Assembly: GCA_965153455.1 (NCBI GenBank)
Contig: OZ234494.1
Location: forward strand, 2,046,001 to 2,110,000
DNA: 64,000 nt
Direction of reading: 5' to 3'
DNA from: Sphagnum compactum
Lineage: Eukaryota > Bryophyta > Sphagnopsida > Sphagnales
A model generated the notes under the pieces. That model saw only the letters and a list, made by a program, of their open reading frames with translations, was not told the DNA's origin and did no database searches. Below are positions 1 through 10,835 of the stretch, in pieces. Every line of letters begins with the position of its first letter. Position 1 is the first letter of the stretch. The position numbers and the translations under genes were made by a program.

Positions 1-545
1 CAACAGGTTCTTGGTCCAACATCCCCCTGCGTCTCATTCCCATGCCTTTTTGTCATTTTGCGACAGCAACTTGAACCAGAAGACGTCTATTTCCTGGAGC
101 AGCAGTATGTTGCATTCAAGGTGGTTACGAAACTTTTCATGGTTCAAAATTGTTAACACTGTTCATCTCCCTGGAGGTGTCCCACTAATTCATAAGTCTC
201 CTGTAGGTGGAATGTGTTTAATGAGTTGTATCCTTTGATTTCTCAGGCTGGTAGGCTCCCGCGGGAACAGCTCATCAAAGTTTGTCGAGATGTGGCTGGA
301 GATGCACTCCTGGTTAATGCTATTCGACAGCTTAACAAGTGCCAAAAGGTTTTACTTCATTCATTTGTGGTGTGAGATTTGGTTGAATTGGTATATTGTT
401 TTATGTGCATATAGTATTCATTCTTGTGTCTGGGGTATTCAATGAAGGATAGGGGTGCTTGGGCTTACAGGCCAAGCAACAAGAGCTGTTGAAGATCAAA
501 TCTGTGATGTCTCTATCTTCTCCAATTTCACCAAGGTTTTCATAG
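1..545 (+). CDS. SRO/RCD1-like protein, C-terminal RST domain exons (5' partial)
   Basis: Three exons are seen: 1-120 (runs off the left edge or starts near it), 247-348 and 471-545 (stop TAG at 543-545). Donors after 120 and 348 and acceptors before 247 and 471 are GT/AG, and all junctions are in phase 0. The joined peptide carries the pattern of an RST (RCD1-SRO-TAF4) domain: a PTSP lead-in, an aromatic-hydrophobic helix (FPCLFVIL), then VYFLEQQY, a GRLPREQLIK helix and GDALLVNAIRQL. It ends in a short basic/Ser-rich tail (SPISPRFS). In plants this domain ends SRO proteins, which are nuclear PARP-like proteins without known catalysis; the RST binds transcription factors. The PTSP lead-in favours SRO over TAF4. 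The WWE and PARP-like parts would lie to the left of the window. The family call rests on motif memory only. Confidence 0.72.
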
Positions 546-3258
546 CTTGGTCTCTGACCCTCAAGCTGACAGGTGTCCATTGTCAAAGGTGAGCATCTAC
601 TCATTTCCCTACGGCTTTGATGATACTCCTCTGCTGGGTACATGCTTGTCTTCTACTACTGTTTGTTGCACCTTCTCCATCTTATGAACTATTCTCACAG
701 AAGATAAGCATGACTCTTGGGTGACCCCATGAACCTGTCATGGCTGGATTGACCACTATGGGTATATCCATCATGATCCTATTAGTTAGTGGTAATGGCC
801 CATAACCATCTGCCAGGTGGCCATGGGCCCTTACCACTATGCTTGATGAAGTAAATAAAACTATGAGCTCAGTATTGTGTACCAGTGTTAACTGCTGTTG
901 AGTGATACACATTGAGTTGTTTGTTAGTGCCTCATCTTTTGCTATAGTCTAAGAAAGCTGTTGACTGATGGAGGATCATTGACAATTTGTGCAGGTAAGT
1001 CGGGTGGCTGACTGATTTTGTTGTAGCTAAAAAAGGATGTTAGTGTTCTCTGTCCAAATGTTTCTCTGCTTAAAATGCGTGCAGCAATGTTATGCTTCTG
1101 TATGTCGTTAGGCTCAGTGAATTTCTGTAGAGCAGAATTTTTGCTTTCGCTGAAATTGGAATCTGTCGACTAGAATTTTCATTTGCACTTGTTAAATACA
1201 GTTTCCCTTTTATGAATTTTATACAGGTTGTCTTCAGTCGGTCTTGCAAGCATTCAATGATTACTAGTAGCTGTGTCTTTTTATCTCACTTGTACCTCTT
1301 TACATATGAGTTCGATTTTTTGGATCAACTTATCAAATCTAACTCCTTTCCAGTTTTTCTAACTAATTTATCCTCAGTAAAGCGGTTTCTGAGTGCCAAC
1401 TACCATTGATTTCTCTGACTTTATATAGAAAAGGCACACTCTATTATCATAATATACTTTATGAGCTAAATTATACTTCTAATGACTTGGAATTTCTTGG
1501 ATTTCGCAAGATCCCAAGATTCAAAAGGCTTAAAAATTGGCATCATTTTACAACTGTTTGCAGCCAGTCTATGCTGGTATTAATATGATCTGTATGCGTC
1601 AAGTGGATCCACTATTTCAAATTCTACCAGATTTTGTTGTAGCCAAAAGCTAGTTTCCTGGTTTCTTAAGGCTTGGTAGCTCAAATAGTCTTCTGATGTG
1701 AAAGGTTTATACCGAATCAAACCCAGAGGTTTGCTTTTAACAAAGAAAGGTGGTGTTCCCACATCTGCGGTTTTGTCCGCAACTGATCATGCAATTAAAG
1801 TTCTCTGTTTTTCTTCCTATTTTCTCTTTTCCTTTTTTGCTCTATTCATGTTTCCTTGGCTTTACCTTTTCTTTTAGGCTTTGTTGAGCAAGCCAACAGT
1901 CTGACTGTATCTTCCCAGTTACTACCGTCTTGTGACAGAAGTCAGCATGTCAGTTAATGTGTGACATTGATCTGCAACCACTGCTTGGAGCTGATGAGAG
2001 TAGTGAGGTTTTGATGGTAGCTGGTTGCTACCATATACATATTGCACACTACCAATCATTCTGTTGAAGGTCTCTGAACATGTGTTTCTGTTGCTGTTGT
2101 TTGAACTGTTTCTTGTTTCCTTACCCCCAGTTGTTTAGAGGTGTGTTTCCTCTTTTTCCCGTTAGCCATATTATTTGTCCATCCCTTGTTTCTATTCAGG
2201 GTTAGTTAAATTGTTATCTATGGAGAATTTCTCAGTAGTGAGGAAGATATTCGGTTGAATACAACTGGATTCACTCAACTTTCAACTACTTTTACATTTT
2301 GGTCATCTGTTTGAAATAAACTTTGTAAGTCTCTGGTGCTAGTCACTTATCATGTATAATTACAGCATAGAAGCCACCACTGATCTGTTAACATGTGTGT
2401 GCCTAAACCATTTAACAGGCCTACACATACAGTTTTTCGTCTGTTTTGTGAACTGCTGTACCCAGAGGCATGCTGATGAGCACCAAGTGCAATTGCCAGT
2501 TCATCACAATGGTGGAACAAGTCAAACAACTTTTCTATGGCATGGAGGTCAAAGTTCTGGCTCTGGCATACATCTGCCAGACAGTCTATTTCCATCCCGC
2601 ACAAAAAAGTTCAGGTATTGGGGAACAGTCTCCTTGCCATGCACATGCAACCTCATTTTCAGCTCAATCCAGGTGCATTTTCAACTTATTCAACACCCCA
2701 TTCCTTTCTCTGCTGTCAAACAACTGCTCTGAGACCCATTTTATCATACATGTTCATAGCAACCTGTAGACCATGGTATATTTCCATTGTTCATATAAAA
2801 GAGTTGTTATTGAAATTTGTTACACTATCTCGAAATCACAAATTTAAGCCACAATCGTTGATCAGGGCTATGATCAAGAATGCACCTGCTCCTCTCTTCA
2901 AAGGACACTACTATTCTGGAACTGGCTTCCCAAGAGACGTGACATTGTGCAAAGGTATTTTCTGGAACAGTCTTCACTTTGCATATGTCCCAATGAGGGC
3001 ATTTCAATGACACTAACTGCACATGTCAACAGATTTGCAACTGCTTTTGCTTGATCTGGACAGGAACTTATCAAGCCTTTTCCAACTGCTTATAAACCAG
3101 TGAGCAACTGAACACAAGTGAAAAATGATTGGACCCATGCAACATACTTGGCATTTACAGAACAAGTATCACTTGGATACTTGTTTGGTTATTGTGCCCA
3201 ACCCTATCATTTCCCAAAGGTCTACTTGACTTCCTGAACCATCAATCAAATTATATGC

Positions 3259-3362
3259 CCACCTTCACAAAGTGTTGATGATCAAGACCAAAGTTTTCCC
3301 TCTGTAGGCATGGCAGGCATTGGTAAAAGGATGTCCACCTTCACAAAGAATTGATAATCAAG
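3259..3362. repeat. Degenerate direct repeat, 28 bp x 2
   Basis: Copies at 3259-3286 and 3335-3362 share ccaccttcacaaag and, after a short diverged part, atcaag, with a 76-bp offset. There are only a few mismatches. Confidence 0.6.
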
Positions 3363-3431
3363 TAGGGTAGATCAGCCCATCACTGATCATGCATATGACT
3401 GAACACTTTGGCAGATCTTTCTCAATTCTTT

Positions 3432-3705
3432 TTCATTTTGAGTGATTTAAAATGTTATCGAAGTGCCTTCTCAAGCTCTACATTCATCTTTGAAATGCAA
3501 AGCCAAAGGACTAGCCAAAAAAGTGCAGTAAAGAGAATATATTTTTTCGAATTGCAAAACATGTTTTAAACAAAAATTCTTCATTTTGACTATTCCTAAT
3601 TTTCAAACCTCATAACTTTTTAGTTTCTTATTCATTTTAATCGATTTAAAATATTATAGGAGCGCCAGCTGAAGGTTTACAAATCATCTTCGAACTCTAA
3701 TAGCA
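3432..3705. repeat. Degenerate direct repeat, about 75 bp x 2
   Basis: The blocks starting at 3432 and 3631 share ttcatttt, then gatttaaaat, then a run such as cgaagtgcc / ggagcgcc and a later atcttcgaa-like end. The offset is about 199 bp. The surrounding phrases about 'cataactttt' recur at 3610 and 3810, so this is probably an old satellite-like repeat. Confidence 0.45.
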
Positions 3706-4742
3706 ACAGAATAACATAAAAGGAAATATTTGGGTGTTTGGGAACTAGCCTTTGTAGAGTTCAGTGCTTTGATTTTTTGAGTTCTGGACCCCCTATACTT
3801 TTGGGGGTCATAACTTTCTCACTTCTGATCTGTTTTTGATGATTGTTACTGTGTCAGATGCGCAAAGAGGAGGGGTTCAAATTTTGTTTGAATACTAAAA
3901 ACTACAAAGCCCTCACCTTGGATCCGGCCTTTCCTGAGCACTTGAAGTGTTCAGTCACCGGCCAGTCTACCCTAAGGCAAAAATTTCTCTCTGTGAGAAT
4001 TGCAGGAATTGGCAAAAAACAGGTGTCATTTGGCTTGGATGTTCTTTTGGAATCTAGATCCTTAGAATGATTTGCATGTTTGCATTACCAAAAGTGGCCT
4101 CAGGCATTTTTCTGTTTGACACAAACACAAGCATCTGGATTGCATCCTCCAGTGTAAAATCTCTGGTTTTCATGTTCATGGCAACAATCTCCAGATGAAC
4201 ACTGATCTCCAGGGCATTGCATCAAATGTTAAAACCCAGGTTTCTGATCCAAAACCGCCTGCTGTTCACAAGGATGGCACACAAGACTGCAGTGGGTTGT
4301 TCTTCTCCATTGATATGACATATAGACAAACCATTCATGTATACTCCTGGCCCATTTGCACTATGCGAAAATATCATCTGTTATGATGGTGTCAGTCCCA
4401 ACACTAAAACCCAAAGCTATACTCAGCTTGAGCTTGCATACAAATTCTGACAACAAAACAACTGCAAAGAAACCTGATATTCCAACTTGAAATACACAAT
4501 GCAGGAAGTAAGGTGATAACGCTGTATGACAACTCCAATCAAAATTCTTCATGTCAAGACTCATGTCCACCACCGTAGACATCTTGAGAAGTGGTTTTGT
4601 TACCTGATTACAGCTGGACGTCCTGCATTTTAGTGTATTTATTTAGTGGTAACCTGGAGCCCTTCTTCACCTTCAACAGCTTGAGGAGGTCATACAAATC
4701 ACATGGCAAAATGGAATACAAATTTTTTTTCAATTGCTTATG

Positions 4743-7732
4743 CTAAGATATGGAACTTTTCTCTTTGTGAGAGTCATTCTCCACTTCAACTTTCTTTGTG
4801 CCTGGTGGTGCCATCTGTTGCCTGTTAAGAAAGCTCTGTGCATTGGTCAAGTCCAAAGTACCATGGAGGAGTTGAAAAAGTAGCTCCTTTTGCAGAAAAC
4901 GACCATGCCTCAAGCTGAGATAAAATTGGCGGTCCCCTACTACTGCAAACCACCTCCCAAAGAACCACAGAACAATGAGGACACCCTCATGAAGTAAAAA
5001 TAGAGTCAGAAGCTCATGTCAATATTGAGTGCATCTTCATAAAAAAGAAAAAAAAACCAAGTGCCTATTATCACATGCTTGAAATGGTCGTCAGCCAGAA
5101 CATTGTCATACAGTGTGGTGTAATTACCATCCAAAGGAACAAGCACTTGGTTTGCTGCCTTCTCAAGCTCTGCATTTGACATTCCTTTCAATGGTGGTAC
5201 AATATTTCTGCAAGCCAAGAACCAAACATCAGCTGAACTCTGGATATTCGACTATGCCTGCATTTTTTACTAGAAAATACACATCAACATATTATGATTA
5301 TCTCAGCACCCTTAGCAATTATGTTCCACCAGCTTAAGTCTTATCAGATTATCTGAGTCCACTTTCAGCTACTTTCAGTATGAGAATGTCTTTGTAACTC
5401 TTTACCTTATGTCATACTTCAAATCCTGCAACAAAACAAGAGAAGAAAAACATTCAGCTTCTTTTCATACAAGAAATTTCTGCATATTTCAACTTCAAGT
5501 TATTGCTCATTCAACAGCCTTCTGAGCTTTTACAAAGATGTATGTGTCTCAATGTCTATTTCTCCACTTCCTCCATGATTCCCAATGCACAGATGACCAC
5601 ATCAGACCATTTGCTGCATGGGCAGTCACTTATTGAAGTCAACCAAATGAGGCAACGGGGAGGATGTGGCTTAGGATGGAGAAGACAAAACTGGAAAAGA
5701 TGAAGCAAATTTGTGAAAACAAAAGTGACAATTCATGACTCCTCATTTCCAGTTACTCATTTTGAAGACATAATGATGTAGATACACACACCTGCCGATG
5801 ACCCCAAAAGTCAATGACACTAAGTTGTACAATCCTCAGGTCTGGTGTAAAAAGGGCCATCTCTCCCACATACCTGTTCAAGCCAAGAACAAGAATATGC
5901 AAAGACTTGTCTCAATCAAAGCAAAAAAGCTATGAATAGGGACCTAACATGCTTAGTGTAGGAAATATGGAAACAATGATATCCTATCCTATCACCACCG
6001 TGATGTTGGGGTGATCAATTGAAATTTGACAGCACTTCAGAAGACAAAAAATCCTAAACCCTGAAAAATATTTTAAAAAGTGTACACCAGCTCAAGAAGA
6101 GGCCAAACCTGCGAGAGAACCACCAAAGAGCAGCTGAAGCGGCTCCTGCTCCACCCACCACAGCAGAAACAGCAGCTAGTGTCCCAACAGAAAGCCGCCC
6201 CTTGTGTCCTTGCACAGGTGGACCACAAAAGGCCTCTCAAAATCAGGCTTTCATAGGTAATCACATAGCTGAATGCCCTAATAGATGCTGCTGTCCATAT
6301 TGTAAAAGTAACAGAAAGGAAAAAAGAGTAAGCTTGATTGATACCTCTTCTGCATACTGAGCCAATGGCAATGCTAAAGCAGCCACCCCACACAATTGAA
6401 ATATCTTCAACCTGCCTCACCACATGACAAAAAGAGTCACAACCCATCAGGACTTACTGCGTATAAATGTTGAAAATGGATTGCATCTGATCTAAACCCT
6501 AGAGCCAGTTTCACTCCAAAACAAGAGGAAAAGGATGAAATATTGTGGCATGATTGACAGTAGCAACCATAAACCAATCCAAATCTCAGGTGGAAATAAA
6601 GAACAAGCAGGTTATCATCGCATATAAGAGCTTATATGTCTCGGTATGGGATCCTGCACAGTAAAATTGGATGAAGAAAATCCAATGTATGCCAGTTTGG
6701 CTCAGGAAAATGGTTTTGGCTCTGCATAATTGCGCAAATTGCTGTGGCTGGTAAAAGGCACAGCAGCGCTGCTCACCTGCAGAAAAGAGTATAATAAATA
6801 TGATCTAACTGCTGCTTAGTGTTTCTGATTGGCCCATCATAATGATTTGTCCAGGTGGTTTGCTATTAGTAGTCCCCCATCCATTTGCTGTCCCAGTTTC
6901 AGTTTTATGCGTGGGGTTGCAAAAGAGTACATAACTAAACTTGGATGTGAAAAATAGTTTCGCAGGGTCACATACTGAGCACCGCTGGAGATGCTCTAAA
7001 GGGCAGGTTCAAACTTCAAACTAGAAACCTCCCTTTACTATGTGTGGCAGCTAGATGAGAAGATTAAACCCCAAACACTTAGAACTTCTCATCTAGATGC
7101 ATGCACTTCTAGGGAACATGCCCATCCATCATATGCACACGTAGTAGTAACTCCAGATGTGTCAGTCACGCATTGGGTCAAGTTCCAGCCAAAATGCTGT
7201 GCCCAAACCCTAAACCCTAAATCCTAAATCCTACACCAATGCTGTAGTCTCTTCTTCCCTATGGGCCAGAGAGCCTGGCAAACAAAAGACAGTACCTGAC
7301 CACAAGTCGAAGAGGCTGCATCCATTTGGCACGGTACAACACAACTTTCTCTCCAGAGCTTTGCTTCTTTTCAATTGTCTTTGCATCCGAACTAGACAAT
7401 CTCCTCATCTGCTTCTCTAAAGCAATAGGCCAAACTCTAATTCCTCCTTCGTTCAAATTCCGCCCTCCGCCACCAGCAGAAAAACCCCCCACCGATCTCC
7501 CGGCAAATGCATCCGTATGCGTAAGAAGACAGAAAAAAGAAGGAGAGGACTGGAGGACAGACGAGGAGGAGGAGGAGGAGGAGGAGGAGGAGGAGTTCTG
7601 ATCACCACGAAGAAGAACAACACCTAGCAAAGGATAGTGCAGGTGCAGTTTACAACATTCTTGTTGAAGAAATGCATGCTGCAATGCAGCACCAGTCGGA
7701 GGCCGGAGCTGCAGACATCTACGCAGTGCCAT
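4743..7732 (-). CDS. Probable mitochondrial two-TM membrane protein, TMEM70/TMEM186-like
   Basis: Seven exons on the minus strand: 7732-7296, 6411-6345, 6233-6109, 5873-5792, 5425-5406, 5207-5128, 4942-4743 (TAG). All splice sites are GT-AG and the frame stays open for 336 codons. The start MALRRCLQL is chosen because it opens an arginine-rich, acid-poor leader typical of mitochondrial import; an upstream in-frame Met exists at 7816. A run of about 12 serines lies near residues 47-58. Two hydrophobic segments follow: LKIFQLCGVAALALPLA (about 147-163) and VGTLAAVSAVVGGAGAASAA (about 181-200). Then come WWFSRRYVGEM and a C-terminal matrix-type domain (VIDFWGHRQ, NIVPPLKGMS, GDRQFYLSLRHG). Family members tested in animals assemble respiratory complexes; a like role here is inference. 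The exon-3 acceptor is uncertain: 6200 is an in-frame alternative that drops 11 residues. Confidence 0.7.
5406..5425 (-). other. 20-nt microexon of the TMEM70-like gene
   Basis: The sequence GATTTGAAGTATGACATAAG sits between a TTTGTTGCAG acceptor and a GTAAAG donor. It is needed to carry phase 0 after HRQ (exon 5873-5792) into the split Arg codon before NIVPPLKG. Without it the two neighbouring exons are out of frame. Confidence 0.7.
7204..7232 (+). repeat. Telomere-like tract (AAACCCT) in intron 1 of the TMEM70-like gene
   Basis: Tandem AAACCCTAAACCCTAAATCC units on the plus strand, about 65 bp inside intron 1. Plant telo-boxes (AAACCCTAA) are known promoter and 5'-intron elements of housekeeping genes. 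Confidence 0.7.
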
Positions 7733-7846
7733 GTCAACAACGAAGGAGAGCACAGTTGTAGGGAGCTTTGAGACACAGATCTGTAAGACCGGAAGCAGCA
7801 GCAGCAAGCAACACACAACATGTCATGTCACAGACTGCTAACGAGG

Positions 7847-7873
7847 TTAGGGTTTAGGGTTTAGGGTTTAGGA
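7847..7873 (-). promoter_or_regulatory. Telo-box cluster upstream of the TMEM70-like gene
   Basis: Four TTAGGG-type units on the plus strand read as AAACCCTAA repeats on the gene's own strand, about 115 bp upstream of its ATG (7732). Telo-boxes bind Myb-type and PRC2-recruiting factors in flowering plants. Function here is inferred from position. Confidence 0.6.
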
Positions 7874-8059
7874 TGATGGTATAGAATTTGGCTGCTTGAG
7901 AAGACTTTTTAGGGTTTGAGGTTTAATAAGGGAAAATCCCCTATTTGGTTTCAACTCAGATCCTTTTAAGCTACTCTACTCTATAATGAATCTCAACACA
8001 ATATCCTTAAGGGCCTTGGTAGTAGGCAAGGCCAATAAATTGGTCATAGTTTTGTTGCA

Positions 8060-8095
<36 letters not shown>

Positions 8096-8370
8096 ATCTC
8101 TCATATTTGTTTGTTTGTTTCTTATTGTATTTTCCATTTGAAAGTTGGTCACAATCTCCACATCTCTTTTTTTTTCTCTCTCTCTCTCCATCTCTCATAT
8201 TTCTTTGTTTGTTTCTTATTGTATTTTCCATTTGGAAGTTTGTCACAATCTCCACATCTCATTTTATTTTTTTCTCTCTCTCTCTCTCCATCTCTCATAT
8301 TTCTTTGTTTGTTTCTTATTGTATTTTCCATTTGAAAGTTTGTTGCACAATCTCCACATTGATGCTTGTT
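8060..8370. repeat. CT microsatellite plus three-copy tandem repeat of about 95-100 bp
   Basis: A (CT)n run of about 16 units at 8063-8093 leads into three copies of a unit. Each unit has catattt(g/c)tttgtttg, cttattgtattttccattt, gaaagtttgtcacaatct and ccacatct, followed by another CT tract. The catattt landmark lies at about 8102, 8197 and 8297. Copies differ at a few positions only, so the expansion is recent. Confidence 0.85.
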
Positions 8371-9038
8371 TCTTATATTGTGTCAATGTGAACATTTGCT
8401 TGTTGTTGTTTGTGCTTCGAAAATGTTTTCCATGGGTTTGTATGTTGAAGAAGGAAAATGGCAAAAAAGGGGTGGTGGAATTGGCATGGAAACAATAAAT
8501 TTTCTTGTCAAACATGTCCAAATTTCTATATATCAAACTTCACATGATAGTCTTTATGTTTTGGTCATCATCAATAACCAATTTCATGTTTGAAGAATTG
8601 TTGTCTAATGTTTATGCACCCTTGCTAGCTTTGTTAGTTGCTTCTCTAATTTGAAGGCATCATCCTTCATAACATTGATTGTATTTTTAGGGCATCGGTC
8701 AAAGGTCAACAAGTTTCCACTCGTGCTTTTAATTTGTTTATGTTTCATGTTTTAGACATTGTAACATTTCATGTTTCATTTTTATATGTTTATAGATTTC
8801 ATGTTTTAGGTTTTGATCAACATTTTAAATTTTTTATGTTTTTAGATTTCTAGTTTCAAGCGTCAATTAATATTTGGAATTTTAGGATTTGATTCATGTT
8901 TTAGGTTTAAGTCTCAATTCTTACTTTTGTATATATTTTGTTATGACATGTGATTAACAAATTGTGTGATTCAATCATTATGTAAATATTTTTCTATTCA
9001 ACAACCAATTGTTTCATCCCCATGTTAGCATTTTTGTG

Positions 9039-9213
9039 GCCAAGTATGCCTAACATTCATTTTTGAGTGCCTTGATGCCCTCGGCTAAATAAAAGCACGT
9101 GTTATCTTATTTGTAAAAACTTAAAAAAAAATTTACAAATAAGATAACACGTGCTTTTATTTAGCCAAGGGCATCATCAAGGCATTCAAAATGGAATGTT
9201 GATTATACTTGGC
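9039..9213. repeat. Near-palindromic hairpin element (foldback/MITE-like), about 175 bp
   Basis: The left arm (about 9039-9115) and right arm (about 9133-9213) are inverted copies. The inner part is near-perfect: ggctaaataaaagcacgtg with tatcttatttgtaaa, and its reverse complement. The outer part (gccaagtat, taacattc, tgcc) carries several mismatches. The loop is an A-rich stretch around 9116-9132. No coding capacity. It could be a foldback MITE, a small-RNA hairpin precursor, or both. Confidence 0.85.
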
Positions 9214-10835
9214 AATAGATATGGCGATTACGTTGGTCAATTTGTAGTATACATGTTTTAAATGTCATGTTTTAGTTGATTGTTTCGGGTCTCCCCATCG
9301 ATAGTCATGTTTTGATGGTTTATATGTATATTTTTGCATTGAAAATGGACTTGTTAAGGGGCTTGAAGATAAGAAGTCTACTTGGGAAGAAATAAGTAAT
9401 ATAACAAGTGATGGTTGGATAAATCATTATGATAGATTGCTTTTGAATTCTAGAGATGAGAGGAATGACAAATTGGTATAATTTTTTATCCTAATAATTA
9501 TCTCACTTCTTGCCCTTACCCACCAACATGGATATTTATAGGCAAATTAACACGTACATTGTCATGTCCATGATATTTATATTAATTTAAAATTAAATTT
9601 GAGATTGACAGAAATAATGATGAACTATTGAAAACCATATCGGAACATAACAAGAGGAAAAAATAGTTGATCATCACTGGTAGTGCGAAGTAGTATGGAG
9701 CCATAATACATTAAGTCTATGAAAGGTGAAATTTTCCACAAAGCCGTTGACACCACAAAGACATGACATAAAATCAACCTGGAATCTCATTGCATCTACC
9801 ACACCGTTTTTCCAAATCCTCAAATAGTGGAAGCAAACTCACAATTTTGGTCCAATTATCATCCTCTCATTGAACAAACACTGCAGATCAACAATGAAAA
9901 GTATAATGCAAACTTTCCACATTTGCAATAAAAACAACAGTAACCGTGACATTAGGATTTGACCAAATAATCTCATGTACAGCAACGATCTCCGAAGTTT
10001 CTATAATTTGAACTACCTATTTGTACCCACTGGATTCCCAATGTGAGAAAAGGAACAACTTCAGACTATGACTATATCTATCCACCCAAGTGGGAAATTA
10101 GAAAGTTAAATGTGCTAATAAAGAGGGAAAATTTAGTTGCTCTGACTAAACCACTATTCATCATAATCGGAATTCAAGATGGTCCCAGTAGAATTCTAAA
10201 GGAAACTGAGATGGATGTTTCACATTTGGTGTTGATCCTCATAGGCTCTAATGTTCAACACCATCATCTCAGGTATATACACGTTAGAGATGTCGTATAA
10301 GTTCTTCCTAGAGAATACATGAAAACAGAATATGGGCCATCTTTCTTGTTCAGGGGAAGAGTATCAGGTTCCCATGCCCAAAATTTCAATGATGAGATAA
10401 ACCATGTTACACATACCGTCTGTTGCTTATCTCCATTTGTGGAATTTCCTTGTTTCCTCTTTTAGCATGTCCATTTCCATTCCCATCCTAGTGAAAACAT
10501 AAGATGTCATCAGCAGAGGTGATCAATCACAGGATAACACAATTGTTCTCATGATAGGACCAAGGAAGTGATACCTACACAGACTGAAGCTTCAAAATAC
10601 ATCAGAAATGACACAATAGGATTAGTGTTACGTTTAGAGCACATTGTTTGTTTCAACCTTCCAAATCCCTCTTGAAAAGCCGCATAATGATTGGTTGTTT
10701 ATGTCCAGAATGCCAACTTTAGGAGGGTCATGTAATGGAGATTGAATAGAGATCCTCCAGTTGCACATTAGAGAAATTATCGCTGTCTGAGCTACTTGTT
10801 GACTAGAGTACATTGCAGCCAACCACATAAATTTT

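Larger units (their letters stand above)
546..4742. other. Gene-less stretch between SRO-like and TMEM70-like genes
   Basis: I find no exon chain here on either strand. The first few hundred bases are probably the 3' UTR of the SRO-like gene, and the last few hundred the 3' UTR of the minus-strand gene at 4743. The longest open frame (2537-3010, plus) has no recognisable domain and is overlapped by other short frames. Between about 3250 and 3850 there are degenerate direct repeats, annotated separately. Confidence 0.5.
7733..10835. other. Spacer between TMEM70-like and phosphofructokinase genes
   Basis: This stretch holds the telo-box region, the CT-rich tandem repeat and the hairpin annotated separately. 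A 45-codon coding-like stretch at 9347-9481 (plus) and an open frame at 10043-10300 have amino-acid-like composition but no recognised family; they may be relics of mobile elements. Bases 10301-10835 are the likely 3' UTR and downstream region of the phosphofructokinase gene. Confidence 0.5.

Noticed and set aside
3304-3345. A P-loop-like peptide (VGMAGIGK), with a second GIGK at about 4000-4020, as in NB-ARC resistance genes.
   Set aside because: No kinase-2, GLPL or LRR motifs nearby, and stops follow at once in frame. The short match is likely chance.
5006-5127. Extension of TMEM70-like exon 6 to the end of its open frame.
   Set aside because: The GATG|GTAATT donor gives the family-like PLDVVGDRQ junction; extension would need a GC donor and loses that match.
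6601-6780. A hydrophobic frame (LLCLLPATAICAIM) first taken as exon 2 of the TMEM70-like gene.
   Set aside because: It could not be joined in phase to its neighbours; the exon at 6411-6345 fits phase and family sequence.
7042-7601. Plus-strand open frames over the TMEM70-like first exon.
   Set aside because: They are the reverse strand of a better supported coding exon and of the GAG repeat.
8060-8340. Plus-strand frames rich in Ser/Leu over the CT repeat as short secreted peptides.
   Set aside because: They are translations of microsatellite sequence in all frames.
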